From: Bacteroidales bacterium
Lineage (GTDB): Bacteria > Bacteroidota > Bacteroidia > Bacteroidales > WCHB1-69
Direction of reading: 5' to 3'
Assembly: GCA_017994425.1 (NCBI GenBank)
Contig: JAGOKS010000022.1
Span: 1 to 32,591, forward strand
DNA length: 32,591 nt
The position numbers and the translations under genes were made by a program. Under the pieces are notes generated by a model that saw only the letters and a program-made list of their open reading frames with translations, ran no database searches and was not told the DNA's origin. Positions 19,401 to 25,859 of the stretch are shown piece by piece (position 1 is the first letter of the stretch; every line of letters begins with the position of its first letter).

Positions 19401-20854
19401 TGCCGTATAGTTATGGCGATAGCATTTTTACTGTTGGAAGTATCAATGGAATATATCCTATACATTTCACTTCTGTTTACGGATGTGATAGTTTAATCAT
19501 GCTAACGTTATATATTAATAACAGCTACGCTCATTTTGATACTTTAACCCTTTGCAGTTCAGAATTACCACTCATTTATGGAGATAGTATTTTTAATGTA
19601 GGAACTGTTAGTGGGGATTATCCGATTACTTTTACTTTATCTACAGGCTGTGATAGTATAATCACACTTCATTTAAATATTTATTCTGGTTACACACACA
19701 CGGATACCATAAGTATATGTGAAAATGAATTTCCATTAATCTATGGTGATTCCATCTTCAATGTAGGAACTAGCAGTGGAGACTATCAAATAATATATAC
19801 CTTACCAACCGGTTGTGATAGTATTATACACTTGAATTTAAATGTACACTCTACTTACAATCATTTTGACAGTTTAACTATTTTCGACATAGACTTACCC
19901 TATACGTATGGCGATAGTACTTTCCCAATAGGCACAATTGATGGAGATTATATTATTCCATTTACTTCAATTTATGGTTGTGATAGCATCATTTCATTAC
20001 ATTTAGTGATTATACCTACCTATCATTTTATGGATACTGTTAGTATATGTGACAATGAACTACCTTATACTTATGCCGACCAAATCCTGGATTCAGCCGG
20101 AAATTATATTATTAATTTAAAAACAACCCAAGGTAGCGATAGTATCATCGTTCTCACATTATATGTATATCCAAATTATAACGAAACTGTACTTATACAC
20201 ATTTGTGATTATGAATTACCTTATATTTTCGGAAACGATACCTTTGATTTTGGAGGAAATTATCTCATAGAAAAATTAACAACCAATGGTTGCGACAGTA
20301 ACATTACACTCTATTTAGTTGTTAACACTATTCCTTTGTCTCCGGATACAATATTCGGCAATCATGAAATAAATACAATCGGACGTTACACTTATTACAT
20401 CAAACCTATTGATAATGCAGATTATTATATTTGGAATATCTCTAATCCTGAATGGATAGGTAATAGTACTAGCAACGTCATTTCAGTTTTCATTCCAACA
20501 CCTAATCAAGGAATATTAACGGTAAAAGCCGCCAATGAATGTGGTGAGTCGGAAGCAACCGAAATAACAATTTCTTCCTCAATCGGAATCATAGATATCA
20601 CAGAAAACACTTCCATAAACATATATCCTAATCCGGCAAATGATTATTTCTATCTAAAAACAAATGGTTTGCAAGGGAAAACAAGTATCTTAATTTCAGA
20701 TATAAGTGGTAAAATTTTGTATATTGAAGAAATAAACATAACCAAGACAAATGATATCTTTAAATTTTACACTTCTGAGTATGTAAAAGGATTTTATTTA
20801 ATATCCATTATCAACAACTCACAAACAATTAATAAAAAATTGATAGTCGAATAA
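10418..20854 (+). CDS. Giant T9SS-secreted surface protein, beta-helix modules plus 20 Cys repeats
   Basis: From the ATG at 10418 the protein is 3478 aa. An upstream TTG in the same frame is rejected because it lies in a promoter box and the signal peptide starts at 10418 (MKRLYTLFMLALCISSPF...). Residues 25-1677 hold three modules of about 550 aa. Each has a right-handed beta-helix opening with (S/N)GxYTxGxxxADFxx, a DYNNYY region, a GAY motif and a CARDB-like domain. A fourth beta-helix (1678 to about 2108) is followed by a divergent CARDB-like domain (about 2109-2223). Residues 2224-3304 are 20 tandem repeats of 51-55 aa with the core CxNELPxxYGDS...GCDS. A PKD-like domain and a T9SS type A sorting domain (about 3395-3478, INIYPNPANDYFYLKT) follow. 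Composition is rich in Asn, Ser, Thr and Tyr. It probably acts as an adhesin or surface-layer stalk; the ligand is unknown. Confidence 0.9.
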   Translation: MKRLYTLFMLALCISSPFALQSQSLSGTYTIGSGGNYASISAAVNALQNNGVSGNVTFNILNGTYTGATINFASGIPNQGNNDTITFSSSSNNPGNVIISSSGTALTINNAKNLVIKKITIGSTTGTKGIELTGTCNNLEISNCIVRANTTGSSSSQAGIYYSATSTIANNIRILNNTIDGGYYGIYFYGYSYNNYCTNYTVDNNTISNTYLAGTYFYYISLNSFSNNMITSRSSNYSSTYYGSYMTYSNATQVKGNKIQALTTAIVYPYGMIFQYVNYRNTTTPVLISNNEIFVFTNSSYYGMYVTYSRANIFNNSILVGGSGTARALYVHLASGYPVSIRNNNFHAIASAAYPIYIPSASVNFLGNILTLDYNNYYNQSFVGYAGGDVTSMSNWQSITGQDIHSISIYPNYTDLFSYRLLTDGEDLICPRITSVPKDIRDTNRQAITSMGAYHNYSPKPYDTRILNLISPLKDVTVGISTPVRISLMNMGSLPVDSINIHWIVNGVSQTFLWTGTPLALGDSTPMITVGYFTPQAGENDILVYTSLLGGKIDSKPQNDTIRRTSFGCKSIINTTYTVGGSSADFLTISEAIDVISYCGVMTPTTISINPGTYNENIIVPNIRGTSSANTLTITSATGDSSSVIIQSLSSTPAITLSNTNNLIIKNLTIKGVGTGTSSTAIKMQNSNRNILITNNYITTTQNNPSSTSSTDIMAIYSHTSLDTNVTISNNYINGSGGIYFLSGGTNSNTYNVNIINNKIDNIYYFGIYSYYTRIGKINHNKIYQNPMAAIWGGGSGYGLYIYYSLGVTSTITDISNNIIRGAFGTFARFYYCVSNNGTNTNVLFSNNALIKTGAGPVTDMLYISYGQWQCINNTLVNIGTGTVTNMANISGSSTNMNISNNIFSSLTGTCTYLMYWTATGNYTLDYNDYYSVNGNIAYQGSARATLAAWQSAYPTQNIHSKNAHPNYVDSLNLVKPTNWGPLMCPKNPYVSYDILGNNRAEATYMGCYEPLFTNDAGLNSFISPTPTSTAGDTTQIIVKLINYGTNTLNTITFNYKINGVLQPQIIFTNLGLAKHKDTNLVIGFFIPIINISTNISVWCKNPNNTTDQNNLNDTISIATSGCTMVLNGHYTVGNTFADFSTINDALVALKTCGVSGPVVFELLSGTYPGFIIDTTYLGTSLSNTITFTSAAGNADSVTIQSGSTALTLSKAQYMRFTYLTFNAQSGTKGIQFTDTCNQIEIRNCIIKTNPTTTNNTHYSIYKGSNSFSLNNIKIIKNIIDGGYGSIYLLGGNSTASRGFDLIIDSNIISNTYRYGVYLQDYGHCSSISYNQITSRTNNAGSYFDAIYCYTYYDVDNITNNKIDATKSTTTTYANGIYCYYTNYYSNTSAIVQITNNEIVLRTNYDGITVYYCKASVLHNSIYITGNGNSDGVYIYVSTSYPVSLLNNNIVNLSSATSSTALYVGSTSSTSALTMDYNNYYSTQGTPCQLGSSFLTLSAWITALEQDHNSTNILPTYINTAIDLRVNGSQLICPKLSTISYDRYGIARKKLTNMGAYHTFTPLAYDITPLTIISPEEDITNYVSVPVRITVFNRGDSVINSFDIHWSVNGVNQPVYHWSGTPIALGDSTPPILLDYYTPSMGFNTFKFYTTLPNGQTDLYPANDTIQITSFACGSELSGVYTIGGSGADFPDFNTALRVLYSCGITNDVTFKINSGVYTENLSLITPVMDAGSPYRVTFTSSANHADSVIIQSSGTALTLANVRNLTFSKLTFDVISGTTGIQFTNSCSNIDINNCKIKMHPTSTSATNIGIYKANSTGILDSISIKNNLIDGGYYGMYIYGGEYISNYVYGTNIIIDSNTITNSFYCGLYLYYGDFQSISGNVIYSRSSYPSYSYYYGIQLTYANANIIGNKIKTLTPLYYAYGIYMYYYFNYLNTVNPGLIANNEIITSTTYYSYGIYSYYYNRANIINNSILNTGGTYCRGVYIANLTSGYPITIKNNNIIISNSGYPIYLAANTSDLILDYNNYYAPTYIGYYSGNYTLLSSWKTAVGKDNNSVSVNPSFININVSMELASGVGLSCPRNADVLKDIKGLLRKTTTSMGAYEAKYDLSVSKVTEPINGANLCSQNTTDVDIVLTNIKPTGINFSTDSVTIHVKISGAMTFQKDTTLKTGTINGLQSDTFLVVNDFLLIDTGTYYILSYIDKVDENTSNDTIRTSFHVNQSYFHTDTITICNNELPLTYGDSTFAIGTTSGNYPIYFTLPTGCDSLITLTLNVNPSYHHYDTLSICDNELPMNYGDSLFPVGSLSGNYLIHFTLPTGCDSLIALRLNIHPTYKHYDTVTLCSNDLPYSYGDSIFGLTTSNGIYPVHFTLPTGCDSLIQLTLYINPSYSHKDTITLCDNEFPLSYGDSVFPIGTFSGNYPIHYTLATGCDSLIALTLIVNPTYQHYDSLFICDNELPLVYGDSVFGLGTTSGTYPVHFTLPTGCDSLINLILVVFPTYIHYDTVSICESDLPFVYGDSTFKVGTTTGTYPIHFTLLTGCDSLINLRLIIHPSYSHTDTISLCNNELPLYYGDSIFPIGTISGNYSIHFTLPTGCDSLITLTIIVNPSYNHNNSLTICDNELPLTYGDSIFPIGTTDGVYPVHYTLSTGCDSLVMLHLFVNPSYTFYDTIRLCDIDLPLSYADTTFLYGAQSGDYTFTYVLATGCDSIRHLHLKINPTYIHTDTVSICNNDLPLMYGDSLFPIGTVSGTYPIHFTLPTTCDSLLMLTLIVNQAYSIYDTLTVCNSEIPYSYGDSTLYTAGNYIINFTSTKGCDSTIYLRFNVFNCNSTDIVDICSTDLPYAYGDSIFTSGGIYQVVFKAYTGLDSIVALTLRVHSIYNHYDTISVCNNEFPFVYGDSSILIPGNHIVQFTSIWGCDSNIYLTVYNTPSYEFFDTISICDNELPYTYADSLLPNSGNYNFIFNSIQNCDSIIHLYLNVYPTYMYTDTLSICSNELPYSYGDSIFTVGSINGIYPIHFTSVYGCDSLIMLTLYINNSYAHFDTLTLCSSELPLIYGDSIFNVGTVSGDYPITFTLSTGCDSIITLHLNIYSGYTHTDTISICENEFPLIYGDSIFNVGTSSGDYQIIYTLPTGCDSIIHLNLNVHSTYNHFDSLTIFDIDLPYTYGDSTFPIGTIDGDYIIPFTSIYGCDSIISLHLVIIPTYHFMDTVSICDNELPYTYADQILDSAGNYIINLKTTQGSDSIIVLTLYVYPNYNETVLIHICDYELPYIFGNDTFDFGGNYLIEKLTTNGCDSNITLYLVVNTIPLSPDTIFGNHEINTIGRYTYYIKPIDNADYYIWNISNPEWIGNSTSNVISVFIPTPNQGILTVKAANECGESEATEITISSSIGIIDITENTSINIYPNPANDYFYLKTNGLQGKTSILISDISGKILYIEEINITKTNDIFKFYTSEYVKGFYLISIINNSQTINKKLIVE
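10490..12136 (+). repeat. Module 1 of the giant protein (beta-helix + CARDB-like)
   Basis: Residues 25-573. It opens SGTYTIGSGGNYASIS, contains many NN(x)I turns typical of parallel beta-helices, then DYNNYY, MGAYHNY and an Ig-like part with ILNLISPLKDVTVG and GTPLALGDSTP. Confidence 0.75.
12137..13798 (+). repeat. Module 2 of the giant protein
   Basis: Residues 574-1127. It opens NTTYTVGGSSADFLTIS and shows the same order as module 1: beta-helix, DYNDYY, MGCYEP, then an Ig-like part starting NDAGLNSFISPTP. Confidence 0.75.
13799..15448 (+). repeat. Module 3 of the giant protein
   Basis: Residues 1128-1677. It opens NGHYTVGNTFADFSTIN, and its CARDB-like end (PLTIISPEEDITNYVSVPVR, GTPIALGDSTP) is closest to that of module 1. 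Confidence 0.75.
15449..17086 (+). repeat. Module 4 of the giant protein, divergent end
   Basis: Residues 1678-2223. It opens SGVYTIGGSGADFPDFN and keeps the beta-helix, DYNNYY and MGAYEA. Its Ig-like part (AKYDLSVSKVTEPINGANLC...) is unlike those of modules 1-3 and leads into the repeat stalk. Confidence 0.7.
17087..20329 (+). repeat. Twenty tandem 51-55-aa Cys-paired repeats
   Basis: The 1081 residues 2224-3304 divide without gaps into 20 units. Fourteen are 55 aa (units 1-10 and 15-18), five are 52 aa (12, 13, 14, 19, 20) and unit 11 is 51 aa. The core is D-T-x-x-(I/L)-C-x-N-E-L-P-x-x-Y-G-D-S, then S-G-x-Y, then G-C-D-S-(L/I). Most units carry two Cys. Unit 18 lacks the first (IFDIDLP); units 12 (GLDS) and 19 (GSDS) lack the second. 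The units resemble the GCDS-type Ig-like repeats known from other Bacteroidota surface proteins and would form an extended stalk. Confidence 0.85.
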
Positions 20855-20877
20855 AAATGTTTTTATTAAATAAGGAG

Positions 20878-20909
20878 TAGGTATAACTCTCTATACCTAT
20901 TTCTTTTTT
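20878..20909 (+). terminator. Intrinsic terminator of the giant gene
   Basis: TAGGTATA and TATACCTA form an 8-bp stem around ACTCTC and are followed by TTTCTTTTTT. It starts 24 bases after the stop codon at 20854. It is the clearest intrinsic terminator in the window. Confidence 0.75.
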
Positions 20910-20925
20910 ATATTAAAAAATAGCG

Positions 20926-20933
20926 TAATTTTG
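20926..20933 (+). promoter_or_regulatory. Promoter -7 box for the histidine kinase
   Basis: TAATTTTG matches TAnnTTTG and is followed by C. It sits 28 bases before the TTG start at 20962, leaving a leader of about 20 nt. Confidence 0.55.
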
Positions 20934-20961
20934 CATATTATTTAACTTAAAATATAATACC

Positions 20962-22500
20962 TTGAATATATCATATGTAAAGTGGAAATGGTTATTGTTT
21001 ATCATTGCTCTATTTGTTTTTGCTCTAACAATATGGTATTCTAATATTTTAATTGATGATATTGCTCGCGATGAAAGAAACAAAATAAAAATATGGGCTG
21101 ATGCTATACAACGTAAAGCAAGTTTAGTAAAATACACAAACGAATTCTTTGAAAAAGTTCGTATTGAAGAACAAAACAAAGCAAACATTATGGCTAAAGC
21201 CTTTCAACGTATCAGCAATGCTTCATCGGAAGAAGATATTTCATTTTACACGGAATTAATTTCCGAAAATCAAACTATTCCTTATATATTAACGGATAAT
21301 ATGGGAAATATATCCGCTACAAAAAATTTAGATGAGGATTATTTAAAATCAATCGACACACCACAAAAACTAAATTATGTATTAAAAAACGAAAATTACA
21401 ATCTTATTCCCATTAATTATTATAAAAATTTTTATGTTTATCTATATTACAAAGAATCACATATTTACACTCAATTAAGAGCAGTTATTGATGATTTGCT
21501 TGAAAGCTTTCTATCTGAAATAGTAGAAAATGCCTCTTCCGTTCCGGTAATAGTTACTGATTCCACACAAAGAAATATTATTACTTTCGGAAACATAGAT
21601 TCCACACTTCTAAAAGACAAAGATTATGTTATTCAAACCATAAAAGAAATGCAATCTGAAAATCCACCAATACAAATTTCATTAGGTGTAAATATGAACG
21701 GTTATGTATTTTATCAGGAATCATTTTTATTAAAAAAACTACGATTCTTTCCTGTTATTCAAATTATATTGGTGCTAATTTTCTTTGTCATTGCATATTT
21801 ATTATTCAGTTTTGCATGGCGTTCCGAACAAAATCAAGTATGGGTAGGCATGTCAAAAGAGACCGCTCATCAACTTGGCACCCCCCTTTCCTCTTTAATG
21901 GCTTGGATTGAAATCTTACGAAGTGAAGGCGTTGATTCCGATACAGTATGCGAATTAGAAAAAGATATTGCTCGATTGGAAACCATTACACAGCGTTTTT
22001 CTAAAATAGGATCCAAACCAAATTTAACACCTGAAAACATTCAAGATGTTATTTCAAATTTCATTCTTTATTTTAAAGATAGGACATCATCAAAAATCAA
22101 ATTCAATATTAACCTTCCCGAAAAACCAATAATTATTGATATAAACAAATATCTCTTTGAATGGGTAATTGAAAATTTATGTAAAAACGCGGTTGATGCC
22201 ATGAATGGAAATGGCACAATCAGCATTAATGTATCGGAAGAAAAAAATTACATTTACATGTATATTAACGATACGGGAAAAGGAATAGATTCAAAAAATA
22301 TTAAAAAAATATTTAAACCGGGTTTTACAACTAAAAGTAGAGGATGGGGACTTGGATTAACACTCGCTCAACGAATAATTAATAATTACCATCAAGGTAG
22401 TATTGACGTAAAAAGCTCAATTCCATATAAAGAAACGATTTTCCGAATTAAATTAAAAAAAAACAATAAAAGAAATAAAAAAATCACCTTATTCCGATAA
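20962..22500 (+). CDS. Orphan membrane sensor histidine kinase (TTG start)
   Basis: The 512-aa inner-membrane kinase has TM1 (about 9-27), an extracytoplasmic sensor (about 30-258) that I do not recognise, and TM2 (about 263-285). The kinase core follows at once with no HAMP domain: H-box KETAHQLGTPLSSL with His303, N-box ENLCKNAVDAM (Asn409), G1 DTGKGID (437-443), F-box FKPGFTTK and G2 GWGLGLTLA. The HQLGTPLSSLMAW form is typical of a Bacteroidota kinase group. No response regulator lies nearby. No in-frame ATG occurs before residue 77, which is past TM1, and a -7 box lies just upstream, so TTG at 20962 is chosen. Confidence 0.9.
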   Translation: MNISYVKWKWLLFIIALFVFALTIWYSNILIDDIARDERNKIKIWADAIQRKASLVKYTNEFFEKVRIEEQNKANIMAKAFQRISNASSEEDISFYTELISENQTIPYILTDNMGNISATKNLDEDYLKSIDTPQKLNYVLKNENYNLIPINYYKNFYVYLYYKESHIYTQLRAVIDDLLESFLSEIVENASSVPVIVTDSTQRNIITFGNIDSTLLKDKDYVIQTIKEMQSENPPIQISLGVNMNGYVFYQESFLLKKLRFFPVIQIILVLIFFVIAYLLFSFAWRSEQNQVWVGMSKETAHQLGTPLSSLMAWIEILRSEGVDSDTVCELEKDIARLETITQRFSKIGSKPNLTPENIQDVISNFILYFKDRTSSKIKFNINLPEKPIIIDINKYLFEWVIENLCKNAVDAMNGNGTISINVSEEKNYIYMYINDTGKGIDSKNIKKIFKPGFTTKSRGWGLGLTLAQRIINNYHQGSIDVKSSIPYKETIFRIKLKKNNKRNKKITLFR

Positions 22501-22516
22501 CCTTAAAAAAAAATTG

Positions 22517-22524
22517 TATTTTTG
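22517..22524 (+). promoter_or_regulatory. Promoter -7 box for the TPR/PorE-like pair
   Basis: TATTTTTG matches TAnnTTTG and is followed by C. It is about 117 bases upstream of the TPR gene, so the leader is long for this phylum. Confidence 0.45.
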
Positions 22525-22641
22525 CAAAATAAATTCATATAGTTACGGAAATATAAACTATTGATTGATTGAGTTAAATAATAAATAAAATCAAATTTAA
22601 CATTATACATTTAATCTTTTATTCATAATAATCCTAAAAAA

Positions 22642-23697
22642 ATGAAAAAACATATATTGATTTGTCTAATTACTATTTCCTGTTTAAGTTTTTCAAATGC
22701 ACAAAAGAAGGACAGTATCATTGTCATTGAATCTACAGAACATCGTGCAGAACAACTATATAACAATGCCGTTAAAAGTTATAATGAAAAAGCCTATTCT
22801 GAAGCTATCAATTCATTGGAATTATCAATAGCAGAAAATAAAACTTTTTCTGATGCCTATTTTTTACTAGCAGTGATATACACAGAAAACAATAACAAAC
22901 AACAAGCAATAAAAACATTAAACGATTATATTCTTCAGAGTGATTTCAAAGACACTGCTTATTACTTGATTGCCAAAATCTATTTTGAAGACAAACAATA
23001 CGATTCTGCTGTTACCCATCTTTCAAAAAGCATTCAAAACAATCCAAAATATTATCAATCATATTATTTACAAAGTATTATTTGTTTTGAAAAAGCACAA
23101 TACGAAGATGCTATCATGAATTTAACAAAAGTATTAGAAATTCAACCAAATTTCGCACATGCCTTTAACGACCGTGGTAGTGCCAAACGCATGTTGGAAA
23201 AATATGATGAAGCCATTGAAGACTATAGTATGGCTATCGTTATTGATAAAAAAGCCATCTATTACAACAATCGTGGAAGTGTCAAAATGAAAATTGAAAA
23301 ATTTAAAGAAGCCATTGACGATTATTCGGCTGCAATCGTTTTAGATTCTAATTATTACATCGCTCTTAATAATAGAGGTGTTGCAAAAATCGAAGTCAAA
23401 GATTACAAAGGAGCTATAGCTGATTTTTCTTTATGTCTTGATAAACAAAAAGATTATTATTCTGCTATCAGCAATCGAGGAATAGCGTACTATAAATCAA
23501 AAAGATATAATGAAGCTATTGCAGATTTTGATACGCTAATTGCTGTTAATCCCTCTGATGGAACTAGTTATTTACACAGAGGCAACACCAAAGAAATGAT
23601 TCGTGATAAAGAAGGGGCCTGTCAAGATTGGCAAAAAGCAGCAGATTTAGGAATAGATGTTGCTAAAAACTATGTCAAAAACCAATGCAATCAATAA
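22642..23697 (+). CDS. Exported TPR-repeat protein
   Basis: The 351-aa protein has a signal peptide (1 to about 21, ending FSNAQ). The rest is about eight tetratricopeptide repeats covering roughly 35-340. Clear units include AEQLYNNAVKSYNEKAYSEA, FAHAFNDRGSAKRMLEKYDE, IYYNNRGSVKMKIEKFKEA and YYSAISNRGIAYYKSKRYNE. Such proteins act as scaffolds for protein contacts, here in the periplasm. The PorE-like gene begins 31 bp downstream on the same strand, so the two probably work together at the envelope. The partner is not determinable from sequence alone. Confidence 0.88.
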   Translation: MKKHILICLITISCLSFSNAQKKDSIIVIESTEHRAEQLYNNAVKSYNEKAYSEAINSLELSIAENKTFSDAYFLLAVIYTENNNKQQAIKTLNDYILQSDFKDTAYYLIAKIYFEDKQYDSAVTHLSKSIQNNPKYYQSYYLQSIICFEKAQYEDAIMNLTKVLEIQPNFAHAFNDRGSAKRMLEKYDEAIEDYSMAIVIDKKAIYYNNRGSVKMKIEKFKEAIDDYSAAIVLDSNYYIALNNRGVAKIEVKDYKGAIADFSLCLDKQKDYYSAISNRGIAYYKSKRYNEAIADFDTLIAVNPSDGTSYLHRGNTKEMIRDKEGACQDWQKAADLGIDVAKNYVKNQCNQ

Positions 23698-23728
23698 ATT
23701 TAATATTAATGCCAAATTCTGTATCATA

Positions 23729-25738
23729 ATGAAAAAAATTATATGTACAATATGTCTTTTAACTTTTGTTTGCATCTCTATTGGTCAAAACAAAGATTTT
23801 ACTAAGGTTGCTTTCCCCGATAACACAAAAGAACTCAAAACTGCACAGTCTAACATTAAGAAAGGGAAAAAAGCATTTGAGAAATATGCCGATTATCGGG
23901 AAGCTATGAAATACTTTTTAAAAGCGAATGATTTTAACCCTAAAAATACAGAATTAAACTATAAAATTTTCCTTTGCTACTATGAATTATATATGCCGGA
24001 AAGTGGTTTTCCTTATCTAGAACAAGCTATTATTTTAGATTCAAACTACCATCCGGATATGCTTTTTTATAGAGGTATCATGAATCAATATTATTATAAG
24101 TTTGACACGGCATTATATTATTTCTCTATTTCCAAATCAATGAAAAATAATGCTATGAAACACATAAACGAATGTCATACCGGAAAATTAATGTTAGATA
24201 ATGAAATACGCTGTTTTATTGATAATGTAGGTGAAAATGTAAATTCAGAAGAAGATGAGTACAATCCTATTATCACTGCTGATGGAACTACCATGTATTT
24301 TACATCAAGGCGTGGTGGAAAAAATATCGATTATGCACCCGACGGAAAATATTATGAAAACATCTATGTTTCTGAATTAAACAGTAACAAACAATGGGAT
24401 AAAGCAGAATTTGTAAAAGAATTAAATTCTGAAACCCACGATGCTGTTCAAGGGTTGTCCCATGACGGCTTAAAAATTGTCATCTATCGTAATGATAATA
24501 ACGGTGATTTATTGGAATCAAAAAAGAGAAATAATAAATTTCAAAATCCCAAACCTATTCCGGGTATAAATCGGAGCGAAAGCCATGAAACTTCTGCTGC
24601 TTATTCCTTTGACGGCAAAACCATTTATTTTTGTTCTGATCGTCAAGGGGGATATGGCAAACATGATATCTACAAAGCCACTATTAATAAAAAAGGAAAA
24701 TTTGATAAAATTGAAAACCTAGGAAATGTCATTAATACTGACGAAGAAGAACGTTGTGTTTTTGCTCATCCTGATGGTAAAACCATTTACTTTAGTTCGC
24801 AAGGACATGACGGCATGGGAGGCTATGATATTTATTTTTCTACTTTTGAAAATGGAAAATGGTCAAAACCTGTGAATGTAGGTTATCCCATCAATACACC
24901 GGGAGATGATATATACTTTGTTATCACTGCCGATGGAAAAATCGGGTATTATGCGTCTAATAAGTCAGGTGGTTTTGGAGGAAAGGATATCTATTTAATC
25001 ACACTATTGGGCCCTGAAAAATTATTTGTGTATAACACAGAAGATAACCTATTAGCCGAATCCATTAAACCATTCACTGAAAGCAAATCCATTAAAGTTC
25101 TTGATATTGAACCCCCAAAATTAACGCTTCTTAAAGGTACCGTAGTTGATGAAGAAACCAAAACGCCAATCTTTGCAGAAATTGACTTGTACAATCTTGA
25201 AAACAATGAGTTATTGGCATCCTTTGAATCAAATGATATTACCGGAAAATTCCTTCTATCCTTACCATCCGGAAAAAATTATAGCGTCAATGTGAAAGCT
25301 CAAGGTTATTTATTTCACTCTCAAAACTTCAATCTCCCCGACTCTGCCGGATATCAAGAAATTGAACAAACAATTGAATTGAAGAAAATTGAAATTGGGA
25401 AAGAAATTGTACTGAATAATATCTTCTTTGAATTCAATAAAGCTACGTTACTCAAAGAATCTATTAATGAATTGGAAAATGTATATAAATTACTCGTTGA
25501 TAATCCAAATATCTTTGTTGAAATCTCAGGACATACCGACAATGTCGGTTCTGCTACCTATAATAATAAACTTTCTTTAGAACGAGCTAATTCTGTTGTA
25601 AAATATTTACTTGACAAAGGAATAGCCACAGAAAGATTGAGTGCCGTAGGTTATGGCTTCGATAAACCCATAGCTCCAAACACTACTGAAGAAGGTCGTC
25701 AAAAGAATCGACGTACAGAATTTAAAATCGTGAAATAA
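23729..25738 (+). CDS. PorE-like OmpA-family protein (TPR-PD40-CRD-OmpA)
   Basis: From the ATG at 23729 (MKKIICTICLLTFVCISIGQ, signal peptide) the protein is 669 aa. A longer frame from 23657 overlaps the TPR gene and lacks a proper signal peptide. Domains in order: TPR-like (about 34-150), a PD40 beta-propeller (about 170-430, with repeated DGxxxYFxSxRxGGxGxxDIY units), a carboxypeptidase-regulatory-like fold (about 465-545) and an OmpA C-terminal peptidoglycan-binding domain (about 555-669, with EISGHTDNVGSATYNNKLSLERA). This order and length match PorE, the peptidoglycan-anchored T9SS component of Porphyromonas gingivalis. PorE is a lipoprotein; no good lipobox is seen here. Paralogues with this layout are common, so PorE identity is probable but unproven. 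Confidence 0.82.
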   Translation: MKKIICTICLLTFVCISIGQNKDFTKVAFPDNTKELKTAQSNIKKGKKAFEKYADYREAMKYFLKANDFNPKNTELNYKIFLCYYELYMPESGFPYLEQAIILDSNYHPDMLFYRGIMNQYYYKFDTALYYFSISKSMKNNAMKHINECHTGKLMLDNEIRCFIDNVGENVNSEEDEYNPIITADGTTMYFTSRRGGKNIDYAPDGKYYENIYVSELNSNKQWDKAEFVKELNSETHDAVQGLSHDGLKIVIYRNDNNGDLLESKKRNNKFQNPKPIPGINRSESHETSAAYSFDGKTIYFCSDRQGGYGKHDIYKATINKKGKFDKIENLGNVINTDEEERCVFAHPDGKTIYFSSQGHDGMGGYDIYFSTFENGKWSKPVNVGYPINTPGDDIYFVITADGKIGYYASNKSGGFGGKDIYLITLLGPEKLFVYNTEDNLLAESIKPFTESKSIKVLDIEPPKLTLLKGTVVDEETKTPIFAEIDLYNLENNELLASFESNDITGKFLLSLPSGKNYSVNVKAQGYLFHSQNFNLPDSAGYQEIEQTIELKKIEIGKEIVLNNIFFEFNKATLLKESINELENVYKLLVDNPNIFVEISGHTDNVGSATYNNKLSLERANSVVKYLLDKGIATERLSAVGYGFDKPIAPNTTEEGRQKNRRTEFKIVK

Positions 25739-25822
25739 AAGGATAATTTTGAATGGTACATATTATTTCTAAAATAGATTATAATATTTTTACCATTTTA
25801 TGAATTAATTGAAATTTTCATG

Positions 25823-25830
25823 TACTTTTG
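25823..25830 (+). promoter_or_regulatory. Promoter -7 box for the DUF2147 gene
   Basis: TACTTTTG matches TAnnTTTG and is followed by C. It lies 29 bases before the ATG at 25860 and inside the longer open frame that starts at 25809, which supports the later start. Confidence 0.6.
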
Positions 25831-25859
25831 CACCCATAATTAATAAAAAATATTTGAGT

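Noticed and set aside
17087..20329. CRISPR-like array
   Set aside because: The regular spacing of about 165 bp comes from protein repeats that vary at DNA level; there are no short identical repeats with unique spacers.
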